Source: VRUE01 sp963742535 (lineage in GTDB: Bacteria; Actinomycetota; Thermoleophilia; Solirubrobacterales; 70-9). From it: DNA of 64,000 nt. The DNA lies in NCBI GenBank assembly GCA_963742535.1, contig CAVUMC010000002.1:2356001-2420000 (forward strand), read 5' to 3'. Every line of letters begins with the position of its first letter. The first letter of the stretch is position 1. The position numbers were made by a program, and so were the translations under genes. Shown piece after piece: positions 16,374 to 25,400 of this stretch. The notes beneath the pieces are model-generated. The model was given only the letters and a program-made list of their open reading frames with translations, was not told the DNA's origin and made no database searches.

Positions 16374-17825
16374 TGCGGATTCCGTCGCGGCCTCTTTGCC
16401 CAGCTCCACGTGGGCGCGGCTGTCGCTGCCGCGGATCAGGACCAGAGTGAGGACGAAGCCGAGCAGGGCGATCGCCGATCCGCCAAGGAAGGCGTGCTGG
16501 AAGCCCTCGGTCAGGGCGCTGAGTTCGTTCGAACCCGAGGACGCCGCGTCGCTGGTGGCGGAGATCGCCACCGCCGAAAGCACCGCCAGGCCAAGCGCGC
16601 CGCCAACCTGCTGCGAGGTGTTGATCAGGCCGCTGGCCAGTCCCGCCTCCTTCTCCTCGACACCGGAGACCGCCGCGATCGTCGTCGTCACAAAGGCGAA
16701 GCCAAGCCCCGCGGCGGCGAAGAGCGACGGCCCGAGGATGTCGGTGGTGAAGCTGCCGCCGACCGAGACGCGGCTGAACCAACCGAGGCCGATGACGATG
16801 AAGAGCAGGCCAGCCGCCAGCACCGGCTTGTAGCCGAGTTTGGTCACCAGCTGAGAAGCGATGCCCGCCGAGGCCATGATCACCAGCGCCAGCGGCAGGT
16901 AGGAGAGCCCGGCGTGGATCGCGCTGTAGCCGAGCACCTGCTGCATATATAGGGAGATGAAGAAGAACATCGAGAAAAGCGAGGCGCCGACCAGCAGGCC
17001 GACCACGTTGGCGCCGGTCAGGGTGCGGATGCGGAAGATCGAGAAGGGGACGAGGGGCTTCTCGGTGCGCAGCTCGACCACGACGAAGATCGCCATCAGC
17101 AGGATCGAGAGCGCGATCAGCCCGATCGTCTGGGTCGAGCCCCAGCCGACGTTGTTGGCGTCGACGAGGGCGTAGACGAGGACCGAGAGGGCCGCGGTGA
17201 CCGTGACCGCGCCGGCCACGTCGAAGACGCGCTCCTCCGACTCGACCCGCGTTTCGGCGAGCAACCGGGGGGAGAGCACGAAAGCGATCAGGCTGACCGG
17301 GACGTTGACCCAGAGCACCCACTCCCAGCCGAGCCATTCGGTGAGCACGCCGCCGAGCAGCACGCCGGCGGCGCCGCCAGAGCCGGCGACCGCGCCCCAG
17401 ACCCCCAGCGCCTTATTGCGCTCGGCGCCGTCGCTGAAGGTGGTGGTGACGATCGAGAGCGCGGCGGGGGAGATGATCGCGGCGCCGAGCCCCTGCGCCG
17501 CGCGGGCGGCGATCAGCTGCCCCTCGGTCGCGGCGAAGCCAGCGGCGAGCGAGGCAACGGCGACCAGCATCAGCCCGGCCATGAAGACCTTGCGCCGTCC
17601 GACCAGGTCGGCGGTGCGGCCGCCGAGCAGCAGGAAGCCGCCGAAGGTGAGCACGTAGGCATTGACGACCCAGGGCAGGTTCTCCTGCGAGAAGTCGAGC
17701 GCTTTGCCTATCGTCGGCAGCGCCACATTGACGATCGAGGCGTCGAGGACGACGACGAACTGCGCGGAGCAGAGGAGGATCAGCGCCAGCCAGCGCTTAT
17801 CGCTGTATTCCCCATTAGTGGACAT
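16371..17825 (-). CDS. MFS drug:proton antiporter, DHA2 (14-helix) family
   Basis: 484 aa with 14 predicted membrane helices. Family signatures: LDASIVNVALPTIGKAL in helix 1 (near 28), the loop motif GGRTADLVGRRKVF (near 67), and AARAAQGLGAAIISPAALSIV (near 110) in the antiporter region. DHA2 pumps (EmrB/QacA type) export amphipathic drugs and dyes; substrate cannot be inferred. The MSTNGEYSDKRWLALI start at 17825 is clear. Its stop lies 27 bases before the Rrf2 gene. No local regulator of the usual TetR/MarR kind is next to it; the response regulator lies 37 bases upstream on the same strand. Confidence 0.9.
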   Translation of the reverse strand: MSTNGEYSDKRWLALILLCSAQFVVVLDASIVNVALPTIGKALDFSQENLPWVVNAYVLTFGGFLLLGGRTADLVGRRKVFMAGLMLVAVASLAAGFAATEGQLIAARAAQGLGAAIISPAALSIVTTTFSDGAERNKALGVWGAVAGSGGAAGVLLGGVLTEWLGWEWVLWVNVPVSLIAFVLSPRLLAETRVESEERVFDVAGAVTVTAALSVLVYALVDANNVGWGSTQTIGLIALSILLMAIFVVVELRTEKPLVPFSIFRIRTLTGANVVGLLVGASLFSMFFFISLYMQQVLGYSAIHAGLSYLPLALVIMASAGIASQLVTKLGYKPVLAAGLLFIVIGLGWFSRVSVGGSFTTDILGPSLFAAAGLGFAFVTTTIAAVSGVEEKEAGLASGLINTSQQVGGALGLAVLSAVAISATSDAASSGSNELSALTEGFQHAFLGGSAIALLGFVLTLVLIRGSDSRAHVELGKEAATESA

Positions 17826-17862
17826 CGACGGGCCTCAGTCAATCAAAGAGGCAGCGTCGGCC

Positions 17863-18495
17863 TCAGGGCTCAATCAGGCCCCGGCGGATCGCGTAGCGGA
17901 CCAGCTCGACCCGGTCGCGCATGCCGAGCTTGCGCATCGCGGCGGAGCGGTGGTTCTCCACCGTCTTCTCGGAGAGGTGCAGCAGCTCGGCGATCTGCTT
18001 GGTCGTGTGCGCCTCGGCAACGAGCTTCACCACTTCCTCCTCGCGTGGCGTCAGCTCCTCCTCGCCGGAAGAGCCCCGCTCGAGCACGTCCTTTATGAGA
18101 GTGCGCTGCGCCTCGGGGGTGAGGAATGGCTCACCGCGCTCGACGGCCCGGATCGCCGCCAGCAGGTCGGTGTCGGCCTGGGCCTTGAGTACGTAGCCGG
18201 ATGCGCCGGCCTTCAGCGCCTCGAAGAGGTAGCGCTCGTCGTCGTGCATCGAGAGGATCAGCACCGAGACCTCGGGCGCCTGCCGCTTGATCTCCCGCGT
18301 CGCCTGCAGCCCGGTCAGCTTCGGCATCTTCACGTCGAGAATCGCCAGGTCGGGTCGTTCCCGCACCGCCAGCTCCCGCGCCTCGGCCCCGTCGGCCGCC
18401 TCTCCAACCACCTCGATATCCGCCTGCCGCTCCAGGAGCAACCGAATCCCCGAGCGCACGATCCCATGGTCGTCAGCGATCAATACCCGCAGCAT
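17863..18495 (-). CDS. NarL/LuxR-family response regulator
   Basis: 210 aa. Receiver domain (1-120) with the acidic pair DD at 9-10, phospho-acceptor Asp in LAILDVKMPKLTG (near 55), Thr/Ser-site VLILSMHDD and Lys in GYVLKAQ. A LuxR-type helix-turn-helix follows (about 145-205: LTPREEEVVKLVAEAHTTKQIAELLHLSEKTVENH). Cognate kinase is most likely the minus-strand histidine kinase at 19471-20331, separated from this gene by an oppositely oriented DUF559 gene. MFS gene downstream on the same strand could be a target, but this is speculation. Confidence 0.93.
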   Translation of the reverse strand: MLRVLIADDHGIVRSGIRLLLERQADIEVVGEAADGAEARELAVRERPDLAILDVKMPKLTGLQATREIKRQAPEVSVLILSMHDDERYLFEALKAGASGYVLKAQADTDLLAAIRAVERGEPFLTPEAQRTLIKDVLERGSSGEEELTPREEEVVKLVAEAHTTKQIAELLHLSEKTVENHRSAAMRKLGMRDRVELVRYAIRRGLIEP

Positions 18496-18531
18496 CCGCC
18501 CAGTCTCCCAACCTTGCCGGGGAGAAAGGCG

Positions 18532-18578
18532 GGGTGGGCCGACTTACCCGTGAAATGGACGGGAAACTCGGCCCACCC
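18532..18578. repeat. 11-bp perfect inverted repeat with nested stem at DUF559 gene start
   Basis: GGGTGGGCCGA (18532-18542) is exactly complementary to TCGGCCCACCC (18568-18578). Inside the 25-base loop a second stem, CCCGT/ACGGG (18547-18551/18559-18563), can form. The structure covers both candidate start codons (GTG 18534 and ATG 18555) of the DUF559 gene and lies in the 38-base gap with the response regulator. It could control translation of the plus gene. Confidence 0.6.
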
Positions 18579-19487
18579 GAGGCCTCGGTCGCTCGCATAG
18601 CCGAACGGCAGTATGGAGTGATCTCTGTTGCTCAATTGGGTCGGGCGGGAGTGAGCGAAGATGCGGCACGCGGCCGCGTGCTTTCGGGGCGCTTGCATCG
18701 AGTGCATCGGGGCGTCTACGCGGTTGGTCACGCTGCACTTGCTCTTGAGGGACGTTGCATGGCGGCCGTTCTCGCGCTGGGAGACGAACCAGAGCCGGGA
18801 CTAGGGCGGTCCAGCGAGGACCGCAGCGTGCTTGGCCACTGGGGAGCGGCTGTTAGCCACCGCGGTGCAACTGCGCTCTGGGGGCTCCTAGACGTCACGG
18901 AAGACCCAATTGACATCACGGTCATCCGTGGAGGACGAGCGAAGCGTCGGGGCATCCGCGTGCACCGACCACGCTCCTTCGAGCCCACTCACGTAACGCT
19001 CTGCCGTGGCATTCCGGTGACAACGCCAGCGCGGACGATCGCTGACTTGCGCAGAGCGATCTTGCTTCATCGCACTGGGGCGGTTTCCGCTTGGGAATTG
19101 CGTAAGGCGATCCGGCAGGCGAACGTCCTCGGCTTGCCGGTCGAGGAGAAGGACCGCAAGAACCGCACCCGCAGTGACCTCGAGCAAGCCTTCCTGCTCC
19201 TCTGTCGTCGTTATCGGCTGCCGCGTCCCGAGGTCAACGTTCGCCTTGGCACCTACCTAGCCGACTTCCTTTGGCGGGAGGAGCGGCTGGTGGTGGAGAC
19301 CGACAGCTATCGCTATCACTGCGGCGAAGTTGTTTTTCATGAGGATCGCGTGCGCGAGCTGGAGCTGATGCGGCTTGGCTACCACGTCCTTCGGCTCTCC
19401 GAAACGCAGATCGACGACGGGCCGAAAAATGTGGCGGAGGTGTTGCGGGCAGAGTTGCGAAGGCGGGGCGTCAGCCGGGAACGGTGA
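18534..19487 (+). CDS. AbiEi-like N-terminal domain plus DUF559 nuclease-like protein
   Basis: 317 aa. The N-terminal region (about 20-130: IAERQYGVISVAQLGRAGVS, LHRVHRGVYAVGHAALALEGR) resembles AbiEi-type antitoxin winged helices. The C-terminal region (about 205-310) resembles DUF559, a PD-(D/E)XK nuclease-like fold, with ARTIADLRR, FLWREERLVVETDSYRYH and YHVLRLSE. Start is GTG 18534 with GGAGAAAGG just before it, or ATG 18555. It is flanked by a two-component kinase and regulator on the opposite strand, and its 3' end overlaps the kinase gene by 17 bases. No toxin partner is adjacent. Such orphan copies are common in Thermoleophilia; role is unclear. Confidence 0.75.
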   Translation: MGRLTREMDGKLGPPEASVARIAERQYGVISVAQLGRAGVSEDAARGRVLSGRLHRVHRGVYAVGHAALALEGRCMAAVLALGDEPEPGLGRSSEDRSVLGHWGAAVSHRGATALWGLLDVTEDPIDITVIRGGRAKRRGIRVHRPRSFEPTHVTLCRGIPVTTPARTIADLRRAILLHRTGAVSAWELRKAIRQANVLGLPVEEKDRKNRTRSDLEQAFLLLCRRYRLPRPEVNVRLGTYLADFLWREERLVVETDSYRYHCGEVVFHEDRVRELELMRLGYHVLRLSETQIDDGPKNVAEVLRAELRRRGVSRER

Positions 19488-20331
19488 GGTGGACCGTGGT
19501 GCCCCGGTCGGGGCGGGACTCGATGCTCAGCTCGCCGCCGACCAGCAGCGCGCGCTCGCGCATGCCGGCGATGCCAAGGCCGCGCTCGGCCTCGTCGAAG
19601 GCGAAGCCGCGGCCGTCGTCGGCTGCGACGAGCTCGACTTCGCCGTTCTCGCGACGACGCAGGTCAACGCTGATGCGGGCGGCGCCGCTGTGGCGAGCGG
19701 CGTTGGAGAGCGCCTCTTGAGCGACGCGATAGACGACGAGTTGGGCGTCGTCGCCAAGGTCGGAGAAGTCGCCATCGGCGGAGAACTCCGCTGCCAGCTC
19801 GCCGCCACGCAAGCGCTCGACCTGGCCCGCGATTGCCGCGGCCAGCCCGAGGTCATCGAGGGCGGTCGGGCGCAGCTGCCGCGCCAGCGAGAGCAGCTCG
19901 GTCATCGCCTGATTGGCCAGCGCCTTGGTCTCGTCGAGCTCTCCTTCGAGCTCTGGCGGCGCTGCTTCCCGCGCCGCCTCGAGGCGCAGTAGCAGCCCCG
20001 TCAGCGACTGGTTCACCTCGTCGTGCAGATCGCGGGCGACGCGCGCGCGCTCCTGCTCCTGCGCCTGCAGTGCCGCCGAGCCCGCCCGCCGGCGCTCGGC
20101 CTCGAGGCGGCGCATCATGCGCATGAAGGCGAGCTCGATTCGCTCCACCTCCTCGGTCTCGGCGACGCCGTCGATCGTGGCGGGAAGGGCGGCGCCGGGC
20201 CGGTTGAGGTCGACCTTCTCCATCTCCTCGATCAGCCGCTCCAGCGGTTCCTGGCGGCGGCGGAGGACCAGCAAGCGAGCGGCGAGAGCCGCGACGATGA
20301 CGGCCAGCACGACGATGACCAGGGTCGTCAC
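19471..20331 (-). CDS. Sensor histidine kinase, NarX/DesK-like (HisKA_3)
   Basis: 286 aa. A single N-terminal membrane helix (about 2-22) is followed by a short coiled linker without a recognisable sensor domain. The dimerisation/phospho-acceptor region contains ERARVARDLHDEVNQSLTGLLLRLE (His near 101). The ATPase domain has VAQEALSNAARHSGA (N-box), DDGRGFAF (G1) and GLGIAGMRERALLVGGEL (G2). With one helix and no periplasmic domain it may sense through the membrane or a partner. Likely partner of the response regulator at 17863. Divergent from htpX (90 bases between starts). Confidence 0.92.
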   Translation of the reverse strand: MTTLVIVVLAVIVAALAARLLVLRRRQEPLERLIEEMEKVDLNRPGAALPATIDGVAETEEVERIELAFMRMMRRLEAERRRAGSAALQAQEQERARVARDLHDEVNQSLTGLLLRLEAAREAAPPELEGELDETKALANQAMTELLSLARQLRPTALDDLGLAAAIAGQVERLRGGELAAEFSADGDFSDLGDDAQLVVYRVAQEALSNAARHSGAARISVDLRRRENGEVELVAADDGRGFAFDEAERGLGIAGMRERALLVGGELSIESRPDRGTTVHLTVPG

Positions 20332-20421
20332 AGGGCGAGAATAGGGGTTGCCCCCTATGGCTTCGGCGGCGGCCCGAGTCCATACTGGGATGGCAATCCG
20401 ACCAAGGAGCCTGAAACCGCG

Positions 20422-21282
20422 ATGACCACGACCAAACAGTCCACCTGGGGCGCCACGCTGCGCACGACGATCCTGCTCGCCTCCCTATCGGGGCTGCTCG
20501 TCGTCATTGGTGCGCTGATCGGTGGCGCCAGCACGGCGGCCCTCTTCCTCGGCATCGCCCTGCTGATGAACCTCGGTTCCTACTTCTTCAGCGACAAGCT
20601 GGCCCTGAAGATGAGCCGCGCGCAGCCGCTGGAGGAGTCGGAAGCGCCGCGGATCTACCAGATCGTGCGCGAACTGACGACGCGCGCGGACCTGCCGATG
20701 CCGCGCCTCTACATGATCCCGCAGGACCAGCCCAACGCTTTCGCCACTGGCCGCAACCCGCAGCACGCTGCCGTTGCGGTTACCCGTGGCATCACCAAGC
20801 TGCTCTCCGAGGACGAGCTGCGCGGCGTGCTCGCCCACGAGCTTGCCCACGTCAAGCATCGCGACATCCTGATCCAGTCGGTCGCTTCGGCGATCGGCGC
20901 GGCGATCACCTACCTCGCCTACATGCTGATGTGGTTCGGCAATGACGACGAGTCGCCGCTGAGCCTGGTCTCCTCGCTGGCCCTGGTGCTGCTGGCGCCG
21001 ATCGCGGCGAGCATCATCCAGCTCTCGATCTCGCGCCAGCGCGAGTACGCGGCGGACGCGGGCGGGGCGGAGATCTGTGGCAACCCCGAGTCCCTAGCGA
21101 GCGCCCTGCTGCGCCTCGAGCAGGGAGCGGCGGCGATGCCGATGCAGGTCAACCAGGCGGCCGAGCCGCTCTACATCGTCAAGCCCTTTTCGAGCAAGGG
21201 CATCGCCGGCCTCTTCTCGACCCATCCTCCGATCGAGGAGCGGGTGAAAAGGCTGCGCCAGATGCGTCCGACCATGTCCTAA
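20422..21282 (+). CDS. htpX: HtpX zinc metalloprotease
   Basis: 286 aa, M48B membrane protease that degrades misfolded membrane proteins. Two N-terminal helices (about 15-33 and 36-55), then zinc site H139/E140/H143 in VLAHELAHVKHRD, two more helices (about 152-172, 180-205) and the third ligand in SRQREYAADAGG. C-terminal STHPPIEERVKRLRQM is typical. ATG 20422 with AAGGAG 12 bases upstream; the frame stays open far upstream through the kinase region, but that part is not HtpX-like. A strong intrinsic terminator follows 48 bases after the stop. Confidence 0.95.
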   Translation: MTTTKQSTWGATLRTTILLASLSGLLVVIGALIGGASTAALFLGIALLMNLGSYFFSDKLALKMSRAQPLEESEAPRIYQIVRELTTRADLPMPRLYMIPQDQPNAFATGRNPQHAAVAVTRGITKLLSEDELRGVLAHELAHVKHRDILIQSVASAIGAAITYLAYMLMWFGNDDESPLSLVSSLALVLLAPIAASIIQLSISRQREYAADAGGAEICGNPESLASALLRLEQGAAAMPMQVNQAAEPLYIVKPFSSKGIAGLFSTHPPIEERVKRLRQMRPTMS

Positions 21283-21329
21283 CAATCGCGCCTCAGACAG
21301 CGGTCCATTGGTCCGCTTTGGGAACTCCG

Positions 21330-21355
21330 AAAAGACCCGCTTTTGCGGGTCTTTT
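21330..21355 (+). terminator. Rho-independent terminator after htpX
   Basis: AAAAGACCCGC (21330-21340), loop TTTT, GCGGGTCTTTT (21345-21355): an 11-bp perfect stem ending in a T-run, with a matching A-run on the other side so it could act in both directions. It insulates htpX from the TetR promoter that begins 23 bases later. Confidence 0.9.
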
Positions 21356-21377
21356 CATTGAATACGGGTTCGTCCTG

Positions 21378-21407
21378 TTGACCGGAGGCGTATTTAAGAA
21401 CTAAGCT
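21378..21407 (+). promoter_or_regulatory. Likely promoter of the first TetR gene
   Basis: TTGACC (21378-21383) and TAAGCT (21402-21407) separated by 18 bases, 30 bases before ATG 21437. The 18-base spacing is the same as in the paired promoters at 22276 and 38360, but the sequences between are different. Confidence 0.5.
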
Positions 21408-21436
21408 GTACGCGGAACGGATAGCTCGTATTCGCG

Positions 21437-22174
21437 ATGGCCAAGGCCAGCCCAAGTCCCAAACCCGACGCACCTCGCCGCCTGCCCCGCGGGCGCCACG
21501 CGCTTGCTCCAGGCGACGTGCTGCGCGATCAGCGGGAGCGCCTGCTGGCCGCGGTGCCGGCGGTAGCAGCCACGTATGGCTACGAAGCGATGTCGGTGGC
21601 CGACATCGTCAAGGCCGCCGCCGTCTCCCGCAACGCCTTCTACAAGAACTTCAGCGACAAGCAAGACTGCGTCGCCACCGCCCATGAGCTCGGCCACGAG
21701 CGACTCTTCGAGGTGTTGTCGACCAGTTGCTATGAGGGAGCGACGATCGAGGAGCGGGTGGGGGGGTCGCTCGCGGCTGGGCTCGATGTCCTCGCCGACG
21801 ATCCGCCGCTCGCCCGCTTCCTCTTCGTCGAGGCGCCGTCGGGCGGCGATGAGATCGCCCTCCGGTACCACGAGTGGCTTGGGCGCTACGGCACCCTGCT
21901 GCGCTCGGCCGCCCCCGACCTCCCTTCAGAGTCTGTACCTCTACCTGAGGTCGAGCAGGTGATCGTCGGCGGCATCGCCTCCCGTGTTGCCAGTGAGGTG
22001 CTGCGAGGCAGGGGGGAAACGCTGCGCGAGCTCGCCGATCCTTTCCTCGAGTACGTCCTCGCCTTCTATCGATTGAGCGAGCCTGGGCCGAAGGAGGGCC
22101 GAGTGCTCCCCTTCGAGACCGAGGAGCCCGCGGCCGAGGCATACGAGACTCGCCGCAAGCAGGCCGGCGCTTAG
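21437..22174 (+). CDS. TetR-family regulator, first of three paralogs
   Basis: 245 aa. N-terminal TetR helix-turn-helix (about 30-80: RERLLAAVPAVAATYGYEAMSVADIVKAAAVSRNAFYKNFSDKQDC), followed by an all-alpha ligand domain with GGSLAAGLDVLADDPPLARFLFVEA. It shares the pattern LPRGRHALAP..V...QR.R, GYE...V.DIV..A.VSR..FY..F..K..C and AGLD.LA..P.LA..LFVEA with the two TetR genes at 38436 and 39130. It lies immediately before the large secreted-protein operon, on the same strand, with that operon's promoter 100 bases after its stop. Probable local regulator of the operon; ligand unknown. Confidence 0.9.
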   Translation: MAKASPSPKPDAPRRLPRGRHALAPGDVLRDQRERLLAAVPAVAATYGYEAMSVADIVKAAAVSRNAFYKNFSDKQDCVATAHELGHERLFEVLSTSCYEGATIEERVGGSLAAGLDVLADDPPLARFLFVEAPSGGDEIALRYHEWLGRYGTLLRSAAPDLPSESVPLPEVEQVIVGGIASRVASEVLRGRGETLRELADPFLEYVLAFYRLSEPGPKEGRVLPFETEEPAAEAYETRRKQAGA

Positions 22175-22275
22175 CTCTCGAGCCTGCGTAAGCACGTTTC
22201 TCGCGGCATTTCTTCTCACTGAGGGCCACTCTGGCAAGCAGTAAAGCCCTGTAAATAAGCGCTTTATTCATCTAT

Positions 22276-22319
22276 ACCACGTGCGTATCTTGACAAGATC
22301 GAACCTTCGTGTTTATATC
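22276..22319 (+). promoter_or_regulatory. Promoter and candidate operator of the secreted-protein operon
   Basis: A -35 TTGACA (22290-22295) and -10 TATATC (22314-22319) with an 18-base spacer. The 21 bases 22276-22296 are identical to 38360-38380, and the spacer shares CGAAC and CGTGTTT at the same positions. CACGTG at 22279-22284 is palindromic. TATACCACG before the -35 and CGTGTTTATA at the -10 are roughly inverted, as expected for a repressor straddling the promoter. An ATG-GCT-GAC-TTC-TAG mini frame occurs at 22351-22365. Confidence 0.7.
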
Positions 22320-22459
22320 CCGCCTGTCTTCTCATAGGTACGAAGACGGTATGGCTGACTTCTAGCCACACCAACAGGGACACAGGGACATAACCGAGCC
22401 TCGAGGGAAGCCGCAAAGGGAGCGGCTGGCAGAGGGGCTCACGGGACAAGGAGAGCTAC

Positions 22460-25400
22460 GTGAGAACCCACGTGAGGGCATCGTCCGCGGGATCGACTCA
22501 GGGCCAGAGCAGCCGCTCGGGCTCGTTCGTTCGTGGAGCCGGCGCCACCCGTGGTATCTCCAGCGATGCCGACGGGAGTGGTGCGCCCTCGCGCCGGAAT
22601 CGCCTAGGGGCGCTTTCCCTCGCGGTCGCGCTGTTCGCACTTGGGCTTTTCGCCTCCTCGGCCTTCGCCTCCAAGCAGGTGATCAGCGACTTCGGCAACT
22701 ACGCGGGATCGGGTGGCTTCGGCGGTGAACTCAATAATCCCCGCGACGTTGCCGTCAACGACACCGGTGTCGGCCCTGCCAACGCCGGTGACACCTACGT
22801 CGCCGACGAAGCCAACAACCGGATCGATCGCTTCGACTCCGCCGGCAACTTCGTCAGCGCTTGGGGCAAGGACACGATCGCCCCTGAAGTCAACGAGCGT
22901 CAGCGCATCGTTGGGGCAACCCAGGCCGACGGTGGCTCGCTCACCTTTTCCTTCAAAGGTTCGACGACCGAACCGATCCCGTCCTATTCCCTCTATCCCT
23001 ACGCCATCCAGCTAGCTCTTTCGGCCCTTCCCAGCATTGGTGAAGGCAACGTTGAAGTCTTGGGCGAAGGCAAGATCACCAACCCCTACGTCATCGTTTT
23101 CAAGGGCGCCCTGGCCGGTGCCGACCAGCCGTTGCTCACTGCTGACACGAGCCAATTCATCGGCTCGGTCGAAATATCGACGATCGCCAACGGCACCTCG
23201 ACGACATCCGACACCGGCACCGGCTTTGAGATCTGCACGGTTTCCGCGGAGTGCAGGGCGGGAACCGCCTCAGGTGAAAACGGAGCTCTCGAAAGCCCCC
23301 AGTCGGTCGCCGTCGACCAGGACACCGGCAACGTCTATGTCTCCGACCGCGGCAACCGCCGCATCGACGAGTACGACGGCGAAGGCAACTTCATCCGCGC
23401 CTTCGGCTTCGACGTCGCCGAATCGGGACCGGGGGACACCGGTACCGGCTATGAGGTCTGTAACGAAGATGACGGCGACACCTGCAAGTCGGGCAAAGCC
23501 GGCTCCGGGGTGGGTCAGTACGGCGAAGGATCAGTCGAACGCGGCTTCGGTATCGCGGTAAGTCCCGCCGACACCAATGCCTCCAGTGGCACGGTCTACC
23601 TCGCCGACTCCGGCAACCGGCGCGTCGACACCTTCGACCTCGATGGAACTGACCCAGGCTCTATTGGCTCTGCAACGAACTTTGGCGAAGAACAGCCCCG
23701 CAGCGTTGCGGTCGACTCGCGCGGCATCGTCTACGCCTCGGACTCCAGCAACGGCGGCGACGTCGAGCGCTACGACTCCCAGAACGCTGATGGCGGCGGT
23801 ATCGGCTTCCTCGCCCCAATCGTGCCGCCGAACAACGAGCGTCAGGAAGTGACTTTCACCGGCTTCAACACCGGCGACAACTTCGAGCTCGCTTGCCCCA
23901 GCGGCACTCAGACCGAAGAACTCACTTACGTTGGAGGCGAAAGCGGCGCTTCGATCATCAGGAAGGGCCTCGAAGAAGCCTGCGGCACCAAAACCGTCTC
24001 GGTTGTGGGCGGACCACCGAACGTTACGGTCACCTTCAAAGGCGCCCTGGGCGGCGCGGACCAGCCGCAGATGACCTGCACCGTGCTCGGCGGCGCCGCC
24101 GGCAACTGCTCGGTCACCACCACCAGCGAGGGCCACCCCGGGCCGCTGCTGCCCGGCGAACCCTCCTCGGCCACCCTTGGCCTCGCCGTCGACCCTGCCG
24201 GCACCGCCCTCTACGTCCTGCGCGTACCTAACGAAGGCCCGATCGTCGTGCAGCAGTTCGGCCCGGCCCACGAACCCGGCCTGAGCGCGCCGCCCACCGC
24301 CACGGATGACGTCCACGGCGCAGCCGCGAACTTTGGCGCGGAAGGCTCCTCCTACACGGTTCGGGGCTTCGGCTTCGACAGTGCCAGCGGGCGTTTCTTC
24401 ATCTCGGTGAACGGTGATCCCGATGGCTACGAAGGCTTCGAATACAACGAAGGCAAAGCGCCACTCACCTCGGCCCATCGAGTCTACGTCCTAGATGACA
24501 CCGCCTCGCTGCCTAGCCCGACGGCGAGCACGCCTTCGGTAAGCGACACGGCTACCCGCAGCGCCACTTTCCATGGCGAAGTAGACCCCAAGGGAGGCTT
24601 GGTCAGCTGCAAGTTCCAGTACTCGACCGACGAAGCGAATTGGACTGACGTCAAGGTCCCCAGTTGCGCGGGTTTGAGCCAAAGCGGCGGACCTCAGAGC
24701 ATCAGCCAGAGCATTTCTGGCCTCGTTCCCGACGCCCACTACTTCGTCCGCCTGCAGGTAACGCGCCCATACTTCTCGGGCTTCACCCCGGTCACCTCGG
24801 CGACAGAGAGCTTCACAACCGCCTCTGGTCCCCCTGTCATCTCCGGGGCCAAAGCCGCGCCGGTCGACGACCATTCCGTGCGCGTCACCGCGATGATCGA
24901 CCCCAGTCACTCACCCACCACCTACGTGGTCGAATATGGCACTTCGACGTCGCTGGGCTCCTCAACCGAACCGGTGAGCGTTGGCAGCGGTACCAAACCG
25001 ATCGAAGTCTCGCCGGTAATCAGTGGTCTCGCCCCTGCCACGCGGTACTACTTCAAGCTAGTCGCCACCAACCTCGTCAACTCGGCGGCGAGCAGCACTT
25101 TGTCCGTAAGTACCTATCCCACGGCGTCAAGCTTCGGCTCCTGTCCAAACGATCGCTTCCGCACCGGGCCCTCGGCCAAGCTGCCCGACTGCCGCGCCTA
25201 CGAACAGGTGACGCCGAATGACAAGTACGGATCGGATGCCTACGGAGGGCCCGGCAGCGTGCAGAGCTCTATCTCGGGTGACGGGATCACTTCCTACACA
25301 TTCAGCGGCTTCCCGGGCAGCGAAGGCTTTCAATACGCAAACGTCTTCCACTCTCGTTTCACCAACGGTGAATGGACGACTGCGGGAATCAATCCACCTC

